Shown piece after piece: positions 1-6,517 of a stretch of DNA of 10,900 nt. The translations under genes were made by a program, and so were the position numbers. A model generated the notes under the pieces. It was given only the letters and a program-made list of their open reading frames with translations. It was not told where the DNA came from and ran no database searches. The stretch is taken from contig JAEZCB010000177.1 of assembly GCA_023412755.1 (NCBI GenBank), forward strand, positions 1 to 10,900, read 5' to 3'. Position 1 is the first letter of the stretch; each line of letters starts with the position of its first letter. Origin of the DNA: Bacteroidota bacterium. GTDB lineage: Bacteria; Bacteroidota; Bacteroidia; Flavobacteriales_F; PHOS-HE28.

Positions 1-2004
1 GAGGTCGCTGGCGTAACGGCCGGTGTGGAGATCGTGATCACCATCCTGAAATTCCGCGCGCCGGGCATGTCGCTCAACCGCATGCCCATCTTCGTTTGGG
101 CGATCCTTGTGGCGGGGCTGATGATCATCTTCGCCTTCACCGTCTTGCTCACCGCCACCATCTTGCTGGAGCTGGATCGCGCCGCTGGCACTGCGTTCTT
201 CGATCCGAACAGGGGCGGCAACAGTTTGCTCTGGCAGCACCTTTTCTGGTTCTTCGGCCACCCGGAAGTGTATATCATGTTCCTTCCTGCCACTGGTATC
301 GTTTCCATGATCGTCGCTGTTGCGGCGCGGCGTCCTTTGGTCGGATATGCGTTGATCGTAACGGCGATCGTAGTGATCGGTTTCGTCAGTTTCGGACTGT
401 GGGTGCACCACATGTTCACCACTGGATTGCCGGAGTTGGCGCTGGCCTTCTTCACGGCCGCCAGTCTCATGATCGGGATCGGAAGCGGCATCCAGGTGTT
501 CGCGTGGATCGCGACGTTCTGGGGCAGCCGTCCGAGCCTTCGTGCATCAACACTTTACGTGCTGGGCTTCCTCTTCATCTTCGTGTTGGGCGGCATCACC
601 GGGATCATGGTGGCCGTGGTGCCGTTCGATCTGCAGGTACACGACACCTTCTTCATTGTCGCGCATTTCCATTACGTATTGATCGGTGGTGTGATCTTTC
701 CGGTGCTGGCAGGCATCCACCACTGGTTCCCGAAATTCAGCGGACGCATGTTGAATGAGCGGATGTCCGTCTGGGGATTCTGGTTGATCTTCATCGGATT
801 CAACGTCACGTTCTTTCCCATGCACATCATGGGGCTTCTCGGCATGCCGCGCCGCATTTACACGTATCCGGAAAGCCTGGGTCTCGATGGAATGAACATC
901 GTTTCCACTGCAGGAGCGGCCGTCATGACAGTTGGCTTCCTGATCTTCTTTCTCGATTGCATCCGTGGCATACGGCGCGGAACTCTGGCCGATGGTGATC
1001 CATGGGGTGGCGATTCCCTGGAATGGTCGGTGAGTTCTCCGCCGCCGAGCTATACGTTCGTTCGTCCGCCGGTGGTGCGTGGGCGGCATCCGCTGTGGTT
1101 GAAGGAAGCCGGTGCATCGCATGATCGCTGGGTGGAACAGGTGCGCGAGGCAATGCACCGGAAGCCGATGGAATTCCGCGCAACGCTCGTGACCGATGCC
1201 ATGCATGCGAAGCCGGAAGCGATCCAACCGCTACCCGGTCCCACGCATATTCCGCTGGTCGTAGCGATCGCTGTACTGATCGTTTTTGTTGGCGTGCTTC
1301 TCAAGCTCTATCTGTTATCCATCGCCGGAATGATCGCCACAGTTTTCGGCTTATTCAGCTGGTTGTGGCCGGATGGGAAGTGGGAAAAACTGATCAAGAG
1401 TTCACCTGTAGCGGAGGCTGCAGGAATACCCATCGCCATCACCGGAAGCCGCTCCACGGATTGGTGGGCCGCGGTGGGTTTTCTCGCGGTCCTTGCCACC
1501 GTGTTCGGTGCCCTGTTCTTCTGGCATTTCTATATCCAGCTCTTTTCGGAGGTATGGCCGCATCAAGGCATCTCCACCCCCGACCTCATGCTGCCGTTGT
1601 TCGCGACCCTCGCGGCTGTGGGTGGTACGGGTGCGGCATGGTTCGCACGGCGGAACTTTTTGCGGGGTGAAGGATCACCCATGATCTTCCTTGCCGGAGC
1701 TCTTTCACTGGGCATCGGAAGTCTGGTACTATATGCGATCCACTGGAGCGATCTAGGCTTCACGCCGCAACAGAACGCCTACGGTTCCGCCTTCTGGACG
1801 ATCTCCGGGTTGTTAATGCTCACGATCCTGATCGGACTCACGTTCGCTGGATCGCTCTTGAAGCTGGGCAAAGGCCGGTGGACCGAGCACGATGCGATCG
1901 CACTGCCGATGGACATCACTTTCCTCTTGTGGATCGGAGTGGCCGCTGCGGCGGTCGCCGTCTTCGTGGTGCTTTATGTTTCACCTCATATCCTCGGATC
2001 ATGA
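1..2004 (+). CDS. Cytochrome c oxidase subunit I with fused subunit III-like domain (5'-truncated by window edge)
   Basis: This is the catalytic subunit of a heme-copper terminal oxidase in the inner membrane, reducing O2 to water and pumping protons. The reading frame is open from base 1, so the N-terminal helices lie outside the window. Visible signatures are HPEVY at 259-273 (CuB His, the pumping Glu at 265 and the cross-linked Tyr at 271, as in A-type oxidases), the CuB pair HH at 406-411, His-Asp of the Mg site at 640-645, and VAHFH at 661-672 with the heme a3 and heme a histidines. The stretch FPMHIMGLLGMPRR is also typical. The K-channel position reads Ser-Gly-Ile-Gln (484-495) where Thr-Gly-x-Lys is usual. 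After two extra helices (about 1240-1365), bases about 1450-2001 encode a subunit III-like helix bundle, so this is a I/III fusion. The stop overlaps the next start (ATGA). The family call is firm; the subtype is inferred. Confidence 0.93.
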   Translation, partial: EVAGVTAGVEIVITILKFRAPGMSLNRMPIFVWAILVAGLMIIFAFTVLLTATILLELDRAAGTAFFDPNRGGNSLLWQHLFWFFGHPEVYIMFLPATGIVSMIVAVAARRPLVGYALIVTAIVVIGFVSFGLWVHHMFTTGLPELALAFFTAASLMIGIGSGIQVFAWIATFWGSRPSLRASTLYVLGFLFIFVLGGITGIMVAVVPFDLQVHDTFFIVAHFHYVLIGGVIFPVLAGIHHWFPKFSGRMLNERMSVWGFWLIFIGFNVTFFPMHIMGLLGMPRRIYTYPESLGLDGMNIVSTAGAAVMTVGFLIFFLDCIRGIRRGTLADGDPWGGDSLEWSVSSPPPSYTFVRPPVVRGRHPLWLKEAGASHDRWVEQVREAMHRKPMEFRATLVTDAMHAKPEAIQPLPGPTHIPLVVAIAVLIVFVGVLLKLYLLSIAGMIATVFGLFSWLWPDGKWEKLIKSSPVAEAAGIPIAITGSRSTDWWAAVGFLAVLATVFGALFFWHFYIQLFSEVWPHQGISTPDLMLPLFATLAAVGGTGAAWFARRNFLRGEGSPMIFLAGALSLGIGSLVLYAIHWSDLGFTPQQNAYGSAFWTISGLLMLTILIGLTFAGSLLKLGKGRWTEHDAIALPMDITFLLWIGVAAAAVAVFVVLYVSPHILGS

Positions 2005-2423
2005 CGGCTGACCGGCAAAGTCTGAATTACCGGGCCGAGGAACATGGGACGATGAGCCGCATCGCTGCCGTTCTCAGTTTGATCGGTGGTGGCATCGGTT
2101 GGGGGCTGCATCTTTTACTGGCCTGGGTGATCAGCGAATTCGGTTGTATCGCGGGTTGGGGCGATCGCAGCGTGGGCCCGATCACAATGGTCTCCTTGTC
2201 GATCCTCATTGCCACGGTGATCTCCGCAGGCATAGCGGCTGCGGCAGTAATGGTGGCCATGAAGGCATCGCGTGGTTCAGGCGTAACGTCAGGTGACCAT
2301 GCGGTGGTCGCTGCCGAGAACAAAGGATTCATATCACGCTTCTCCTTCATCATGAACATGATCTTCCTATTCATCATCCTCGTGCAATCCATACCGGTGT
2401 TCTTCTACTTGAAGGAATGTTGA
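2001..2423 (+). CDS. Small three-helix membrane protein of oxidase cluster, function unknown
   Basis: The product is 140 residues and I cannot assign it to a named family. It has a hydrophilic N-terminus of about 18 residues and three hydrophobic helices at roughly residues 22-44, 62-88 and 112-137, with a polar loop (about 89-111) between the second and third. The first helix carries GWGLHLLLAWVISEFGC, with a His, a Glu and a Cys in or beside the membrane. I chose the ATG at 2001 because it overlaps the oxidase stop as ATGA. An in-frame ATG at 2052 would give a 123-residue form starting just before helix 1. It lies between the oxidase subunit and ctaG with overlaps on both sides, so it is almost certainly co-translated with them. 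A small accessory or subunit IV-like role in the oxidase is an inference from position only. Confidence 0.78.
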   Translation: MTADRQSLNYRAEEHGTMSRIAAVLSLIGGGIGWGLHLLLAWVISEFGCIAGWGDRSVGPITMVSLSILIATVISAGIAAAAVMVAMKASRGSGVTSGDHAVVAAENKGFISRFSFIMNMIFLFIILVQSIPVFFYLKEC

Positions 2424-3373
2424 TCCGCGGTGGACATATCCTGTTGCGATCGCTGATGCTGATCATCGGCATCATCGCAACGACAGCGATCGTCGCACAC
2501 GGTCCGCAGGAGTATGTAGATCGCGACACCTCGGACATCTGGTCGCTCTGGACCTTTCCGCCGCTGGTCACCTTCAACCTGGTGCTCGCAAGTGCGATCT
2601 ATATCGTTGGAGTGCAGCGATTATGGACAAAGGCCGGCACCGGTATGGTGATCATGAAGCGGCAGTTGGCCGCCTTTGCTGCGGGAATGCTGGTGCTGGC
2701 GCTGGCGCTCACCTCACCGATCGATGCCCTCAGCGACGATCTCGGCTGGATGCACATGATCCAGCACATGCTCATCATCAATGTGGCTGCACCGTTGTTG
2801 GTGCTGAGTGCACCGGGCCTTGCGTTCCTCTGGTTGTTGCCCCTGCCATGGCGCCGCAGATTCGGCAACTACTGGAATCGGGATCGCAGCGGAAAGACCG
2901 TCACCTACCTACTCTGGCAACCGCTGGTGCTCTGGGGCCTGTTCGCCTTCACCCTTTGGATCTGGCATTTGCCATCACTTTATGAATCGGCCTTGCGCAA
3001 CGAACTCTTCCACGACTTTCAGCACTTCACATTCCTGATCACCGCATGCCTCTTCTGGCGCGTGCTCCTGGACCCGGTGAGCCGCCTGCGTCTGTCGCGC
3101 GTTGGTGCGGTCTTGTACCTCTTCTTCACCTCGCTGCACGCCACCGTGCTCGGCGTATTCATGGCGCTGTCGCAGAGCGTCTGGTACAGCACATATGAAG
3201 GCCGCACGCTCTCCTGGAACATCTCCGCGCTGGAAGATCAACAACTTGCCGGCTTGATCATGTGGATGCCAGCCTGCATGATCTATGCGATCATCGCCGC
3301 GATCGTGCTCGCCTTCTGGCTGGAGCGCACATCGGTGGATCACACCGCGATACTCGCCAACGAACGCGCATGA
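2417..3373 (+). CDS. ctaG: Cytochrome c oxidase assembly factor CtaG (caa3_CtaG family)
   Basis: The product is a 318-residue polytopic membrane protein matching the CtaG family found with caa3/aa3 oxidases, which takes part in oxidase maturation and copper-centre assembly. Visible family features are the SPIDALSDDLGWMHMIQHML block (residues 100-119), WIWHLPSLY (181-189), a His-rich helix start HDFQH (199-203), SLHATVLG (239-246) and LEDQQLAGLIMWMPA (272-286). There are about seven to eight hydrophobic helices, and the length is normal. The ATG at 2417 overlaps the previous stop by 7 bases, and the stop overlaps the next start as ATGA. This is the Bacillus/caa3 type of CtaG and not the Cox11-like protein that bears the same name in proteobacteria. 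Its presence supports the fused subunit I/III being part of a working oxidase. Confidence 0.92.
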   Translation: MLIRGGHILLRSLMLIIGIIATTAIVAHGPQEYVDRDTSDIWSLWTFPPLVTFNLVLASAIYIVGVQRLWTKAGTGMVIMKRQLAAFAAGMLVLALALTSPIDALSDDLGWMHMIQHMLIINVAAPLLVLSAPGLAFLWLLPLPWRRRFGNYWNRDRSGKTVTYLLWQPLVLWGLFAFTLWIWHLPSLYESALRNELFHDFQHFTFLITACLFWRVLLDPVSRLRLSRVGAVLYLFFTSLHATVLGVFMALSQSVWYSTYEGRTLSWNISALEDQQLAGLIMWMPACMIYAIIAAIVLAFWLERTSVDHTAILANERA

Positions 3374-3774
3374 AGAATCCGGTGAACATAGCATTGGGCG
3401 TTGTGGGCATGCTGATGCTCCTGGCGATGCTCTTCCATTTGTTCGGCCGGGGCTTCCACAGCAACCCCGATCCGGCGCATTGGGTGGTGGAGGGAGGCGA
3501 TGCGCGACGCGGCCGGCACCTGATGGTGACCCACGGTTGTGCCAGCTGCCATGTGATCCCCGGCATCCGTGAAGCGAAGGCGCGCGTAGGGCCACAATTG
3601 CATGGTTTCCGTCACCAGATCTACATCGCGGGCCGCTTGCAGAACACGCCGGAGAACCTGGTGCGTTGGATCCACGATCCGGAAGCGATCGATCCGCTAA
3701 CGGCCATGCCCACGGTCGCGATGACGGAACAGGATGCACGGGACCTTGCGGCGTATCTGTTGGTGCAGGATTGA
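3370..3774 (+). CDS. Membrane-anchored monoheme c-type cytochrome
   Basis: The product is a 134-residue class I cytochrome c. Residues 4-24 form an uncleaved-looking N-terminal hydrophobic anchor, leaving the heme domain on the periplasmic side. The heme site is CASCH at 57-61. TAMPTVAMTEQDARDLAAYL (111-130) supplies the distal Met ligand (Met113) and the typical C-terminal helix. The start at 3370 overlaps the ctaG stop as ATGA; longer in-frame starts upstream would run inside ctaG and lack sense. As the last gene of the oxidase cluster, it is the likely electron donor to the oxidase or an extra electron-input module. That partnership is inferred from position. The family assignment is secure. 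Confidence 0.94.
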   Translation: MKNPVNIALGVVGMLMLLAMLFHLFGRGFHSNPDPAHWVVEGGDARRGRHLMVTHGCASCHVIPGIREAKARVGPQLHGFRHQIYIAGRLQNTPENLVRWIHDPEAIDPLTAMPTVAMTEQDARDLAAYLLVQD

Positions 3775-3811
3775 AGAGTTCCCAGGCAAAGCAACCTCCC
3801 GAACTTTTTTT
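3774..3811 (+). terminator. Possible intrinsic terminator after the oxidase operon
   Basis: AAGAGTTC (3774-3781) can pair with GAACTTTT (3801-3808), including one G-U pair, across a 19-base loop. A run of seven T (3805-3811) overlaps the second arm and continues past it. The position directly at the cytochrome c stop suits an operon end. The stem is short and AT-rich and the loop is long, so the call is tentative. Confidence 0.38.
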
Positions 3812-3838
3812 CTGTCTTATTTCCACAAAGCCAGAATA

Positions 3839-5938
3839 ATGTTTCGCTCCATTACGCTATTGGCCTTCGGGCTTTTCTCGGGTCTCGCGTTCACCCAGAC
3901 GGAATGCCATCCGGATTTCACAGTGGAAATGATCCACACCAACCTCGGTAACGGCGACTTCCTGTTCGTGGCAACGGCGAACATGGATACCGATGGGCTG
4001 ATCTGGTACTTCGGCGATGGTACCATGGGCTACGGTCCCTTCGCGGACCATCATTACGATGAAACCGGCGAATACCAAGTGTGCGTGGCCGCCTGGTACT
4101 GGAATGAACAGACCCAGGATTCTTGCTGGACCGAGGCCTGCGAATGGATCAATGTGGGCAGCGGCGGTGGTTGCGATCAACTGGAGGCTTGCTTCGAGTG
4201 GGAGACGAACGGGAATACGGTGAACTTTGTGAACTGCAGCACGAATGAACCTGGCGTGATCCATTTCTGGGAATTCGGTGATGGAACATTCAGCGATGGC
4301 CAGGGACCAGCGCACGTTTATGAACCCGGCACGTACACTGTATGCCTGTACACGGCGTGGGAAACCTGTGTGGATGAAGTGTGCCACACCTTCACCATCG
4401 GTGGTGGTGCCGGATGTGATCCGGATTTCGCGGTGGAGATGACCCACTCCAACCTCGGCAACGGCAATTTCCTTTTCGAGGCCACCGCCAACATGGATAC
4501 CGATGGGCTGATCTGGTACTTCGGCGATGGCACCATGGGCTACGGCCACATCGAAGACCATCATTATGATGAGCCCGGTGAATACCAAGTGTGCGTGTCC
4601 GCATGGTACTGGAATGAACAGACCCAGGATTCCTGCTGGACGGAGGCATGCCAGTGGATCAATGTTGGCGGCGGTGGCTGCGATTGGTTGGATGCTTGTT
4701 TCGAGTGGTCCGTGGATGGTATCGCCGTGAATTTTCTGAACTGTACGCCAAATGAGACCGGCATCAATTACCATTGGGACTTTGGTGATGGAATGACATC
4801 CACCGAAACAGCGCCCACCCACCTCTTTGAAGCCGGTACACACACGGTCTGCCTGTTGGCCACCTGGGAGGATTGTGTTGATGAAGTGTGCCACACCTTC
4901 ACAATTGGCGGTGGTGCCGGATGTGATCCGGACTTCTCAGTGGAGATGACCCACTCCAACCTCGGCAATGGCAATTTCCTCTTCGAGGCAACCGCCAACA
5001 TGGATACCGATGGGCTGATCTGGTACTTCGGCGATGGTGCAATGGGTTACGGCCACATCGAAGACCATCATTATGATGAACCCGGTGAATACCAGGTGTG
5101 CGTGGCCGCCTGGTACTGGAATGAACAAATGCAGGATTCCTGCTGGACCGAGGCTTGCCAGTGGATCAATGTTGGCGGCGGTGGCTGCGACTGGTTGGAT
5201 GCTTGTTTCGAATGGGAGATCGGCGATGTCCATGTGGCATTCATCAACTGCACTACGAACGAGACCGGCATCAACTACCATTGGGACTTTGGTGATGGTA
5301 CCACATCCATCGATACCTCGCCCATACACTTCTTCGAGGCTGGCACACATACCGTTTGCCTGGTGGCCACATGGGAGAATTGCGTGGATGAGGTATGCCA
5401 CACCTTCACCATTAGCGGCGGTGCCGAATGCCATCCGGACTTCGCCGTGGCCATGACCCATTCCAACCTGGGCAACGGCAACTTCCTCTTCGAGGCCACC
5501 GCCAACATGGATACCGATGGCATGATCTGGTACTTCGGCGATGGCACCATGGGCTACGGCCACATAGAGGACCATCATTACGATGAAACCGGCGAATACC
5601 AGGTGTGCGTGGCCGCATGGTACTGGAATGAACAGATGCAGGATTCTTGCTGGACCGAGGCCTGCGAATGGATCAATGTGGTGGTGGGCATCAATGAGCA
5701 AAGCCTTTGGAATGGCACGGTGATCCATCCGAACCCGGCGAACGACAACGTGATCATTTCCTCATCTTACACTGGCCCGGTGCATTACCAATTGTTCACT
5801 GCTGATGGCCGGATCGCGCGTACCGGCGTACTATCAGCAGAACGTTCTTTGGATGTGACGGAACTGGTGCCGGGCATCTACGTACTGAAGCTGGAGGCCG
5901 GAGGAAGCAGCCTGCGGAAAAAGCTGATACTGGAATAG
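3839..5938 (+). CDS. Secreted multi-PKD-domain protein with T9SS C-terminal sorting domain
   Basis: The product is 699 residues, exported by Sec and then, by its C-terminus, through the type IX secretion system to the surface or medium. I chose the ATG at 3839 because it starts a clear signal peptide (hydrophobic core about residues 5-18, cleavage near 17-21). The body alternates two module types: A at 23-106, 193-276, 362-445 and 531-614, and B at 112-187, 281-356 and 450-525. Both carry the PKD-type FGDG followed by (H/Y)xYxxxGxYxVC or an equivalent. Each A has 4 cysteines and each B has 6, so disulfide bonding outside the cell is likely. Residues about 618-699 form a T9SS type A sorting domain: HPNPANDNV, LVPGIYVLKLE and a basic end KKLILE. 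No catalytic domain is visible, so an adhesive or structural role is inference. The gene is monocistronic, with 64 bases upstream and a convergent neighbour 2 bases downstream. Confidence 0.93.
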   Translation: MFRSITLLAFGLFSGLAFTQTECHPDFTVEMIHTNLGNGDFLFVATANMDTDGLIWYFGDGTMGYGPFADHHYDETGEYQVCVAAWYWNEQTQDSCWTEACEWINVGSGGGCDQLEACFEWETNGNTVNFVNCSTNEPGVIHFWEFGDGTFSDGQGPAHVYEPGTYTVCLYTAWETCVDEVCHTFTIGGGAGCDPDFAVEMTHSNLGNGNFLFEATANMDTDGLIWYFGDGTMGYGHIEDHHYDEPGEYQVCVSAWYWNEQTQDSCWTEACQWINVGGGGCDWLDACFEWSVDGIAVNFLNCTPNETGINYHWDFGDGMTSTETAPTHLFEAGTHTVCLLATWEDCVDEVCHTFTIGGGAGCDPDFSVEMTHSNLGNGNFLFEATANMDTDGLIWYFGDGAMGYGHIEDHHYDEPGEYQVCVAAWYWNEQMQDSCWTEACQWINVGGGGCDWLDACFEWEIGDVHVAFINCTTNETGINYHWDFGDGTTSIDTSPIHFFEAGTHTVCLVATWENCVDEVCHTFTISGGAECHPDFAVAMTHSNLGNGNFLFEATANMDTDGMIWYFGDGTMGYGHIEDHHYDETGEYQVCVAAWYWNEQMQDSCWTEACEWINVVVGINEQSLWNGTVIHPNPANDNVIISSSYTGPVHYQLFTADGRIARTGVLSAERSLDVTELVPGIYVLKLEAGGSSLRKKLILE
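3905..5680 (+). repeat. In-gene tandem repeat, about 507-510 base period (A-B module pairs)
   Basis: Three and a half copies of a two-part unit lie inside the PKD gene. A modules of 252 bases start at 3905, 4415, 4922 and 5429 (spacing 510, 507, 507). B modules of about 228 bases start at 4172, 4679 and 5186. The A copies are near-identical in DNA and protein: by eye, copies 2 and 3 differ at about 4 of 84 residues. B2 and B3 differ at about 18 of 80, and B1 is more distant still. The unit length keeps frame. Confidence 0.95.
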
Positions 5939-5945
5939 CATCAGC
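5918..5945 (-). terminator. Intrinsic terminator for ytxJ, spanning the convergent gene junction
   Basis: Read on the minus strand, the stem is 9 bp (GCTGATGCT with AGTATCAGC, one G-U pair), the loop is ATTCC (5936-5932) and TTTTT follows (5922-5918). The stem covers the stop codons of both ytxJ and the PKD gene. On the plus strand the G-U pair becomes A-C and no T-run follows, so it should act mainly on the minus-strand transcript. Confidence 0.6.
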
Positions 5946-6282
5946 CCACGCCAGCAAGCACCTCCTCCAGCAGCTGTGGTTCGATCGCAGTGTGGCTGGC
6001 ATGATACACGCAGTGGCCGTTCTTCACCACCAGCACTTGCGGTGATGCGTGCTCCACACCATAGTGATCCGCCACGGCCTTGGAAGCGCTACGGAAGCGC
6101 AACAGGTCCAGTAGGTAGAGATCATATCCTTTGAATCGTCCGGCCTCTCTCCTCATTCTGGAAAGCACCATGTGGCTTAGTATGCATCGTGTGCTGTTCT
6201 TTAAGATGATCGCAGCCCTTTCATGGGAGTTCACATCGATCTCCGCAAGCTGCTCCTCGCTTTCCAGCCGCCGCCATTCCAT
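5941..6282 (-). CDS. ytxJ: Bacillithiol-system redox protein YtxJ (monothiol bacilliredoxin, BrxC type)
   Basis: The product is a 113-residue thioredoxin-fold protein that matches the YtxJ family (about 108 residues). These proteins reduce or form mixed disulfides with bacillithiol on cytoplasmic proteins. The key motif is ILKNSTRCILS (26-36): the family pattern is hxKxSTRCxxS, with Cys33 as the single active cysteine. It is followed by YLLDLLRFRSASKAVADHYG (56-75), the SPQVLVVKNG segment with the cis-Pro (80-89) and VYHASH (92-97). The start MEWRRLESEEQL fits the family N-terminus. The frame stays open about 30 codons further upstream but offers no ATG there. The family is known from Firmicutes and Bacteroidota that make bacillithiol. 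The gene is convergent with the PKD gene (2 bases apart) and divergent from the helicase gene. Confidence 0.9.
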   Translation of the reverse strand: MEWRRLESEEQLAEIDVNSHERAAIILKNSTRCILSHMVLSRMRREAGRFKGYDLYLLDLLRFRSASKAVADHYGVEHASPQVLVVKNGHCVYHASHTAIEPQLLEEVLAGVG

Positions 6283-6517
6283 GCTATGTAGTATGTGCAG
6301 ATCCCGGGCCGCGGGTTTCGGCAGATCCAGATCTCGACATATCTTCTGGCCGTGCCGGTGACGATGAAGTCGTCAATACACCGGAGCCGTACGTTCCACC
6401 AATTTCCTGATGTTCCTTGCAAGCCACCTGAAGACCTCGCGTTCATTCTCACCTGCGGACAACCCATCCATCCATGATACCTTGCCACTTCCGGCGGGCA
6501 CGCTGGACAAGCGTACC
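6283..6517. other. Divergent intergenic region between ytxJ and the helicase gene
   Basis: This stretch of 235 bases must hold the promoters of both flanking genes if each is transcribed separately. I found no clear Bacteroidota promoter (TTTG about 19 bases before TAnnTTTG) on either strand. Visible items are a GC palindrome cluster (CCCGGGCCGCGGG, 6303-6315), three AGATC words (6299, 6323, 6329) and a minus-strand coding-like stretch split between two frames (6471-6373, then 6374 onward), described in the findings. On the plus strand the helicase frame is open back to an ATG at 6410. Confidence 0.5.

Noticed and set aside
3857..4894. Long minus-strand open frame (345 codons) antisense to the PKD gene
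   Set aside because: It mirrors the repeat array; repeated DNA without stops in that frame gives repetitive antisense frames. The plus-strand frame has a signal peptide, domains and a sorting tail.
3905..5680. Regular repeats considered as a CRISPR or satellite array
   Set aside because: The period is about 507-510 bases, in frame, and encodes PKD-like modules; there are no short repeats with unique spacers.
4937..5728. Second long minus-strand open frame (263 codons) under the PKD repeats
   Set aside because: It is the same shadow effect: its own translation simply repeats with the 507-base period of the plus-strand gene.
6303..6315. GC palindromes CCCGGG and CCGCGG as an operator
   Set aside because: They are short overlapping palindromes with no flanking symmetry or known operator match; probably chance.
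6410..6517. N-terminal extension of the helicase from ATG 6410
   Set aside because: The 36 extra residues look non-conserved and the shorter start fits the short helix before Walker A in this family; the extension cannot be fully excluded.
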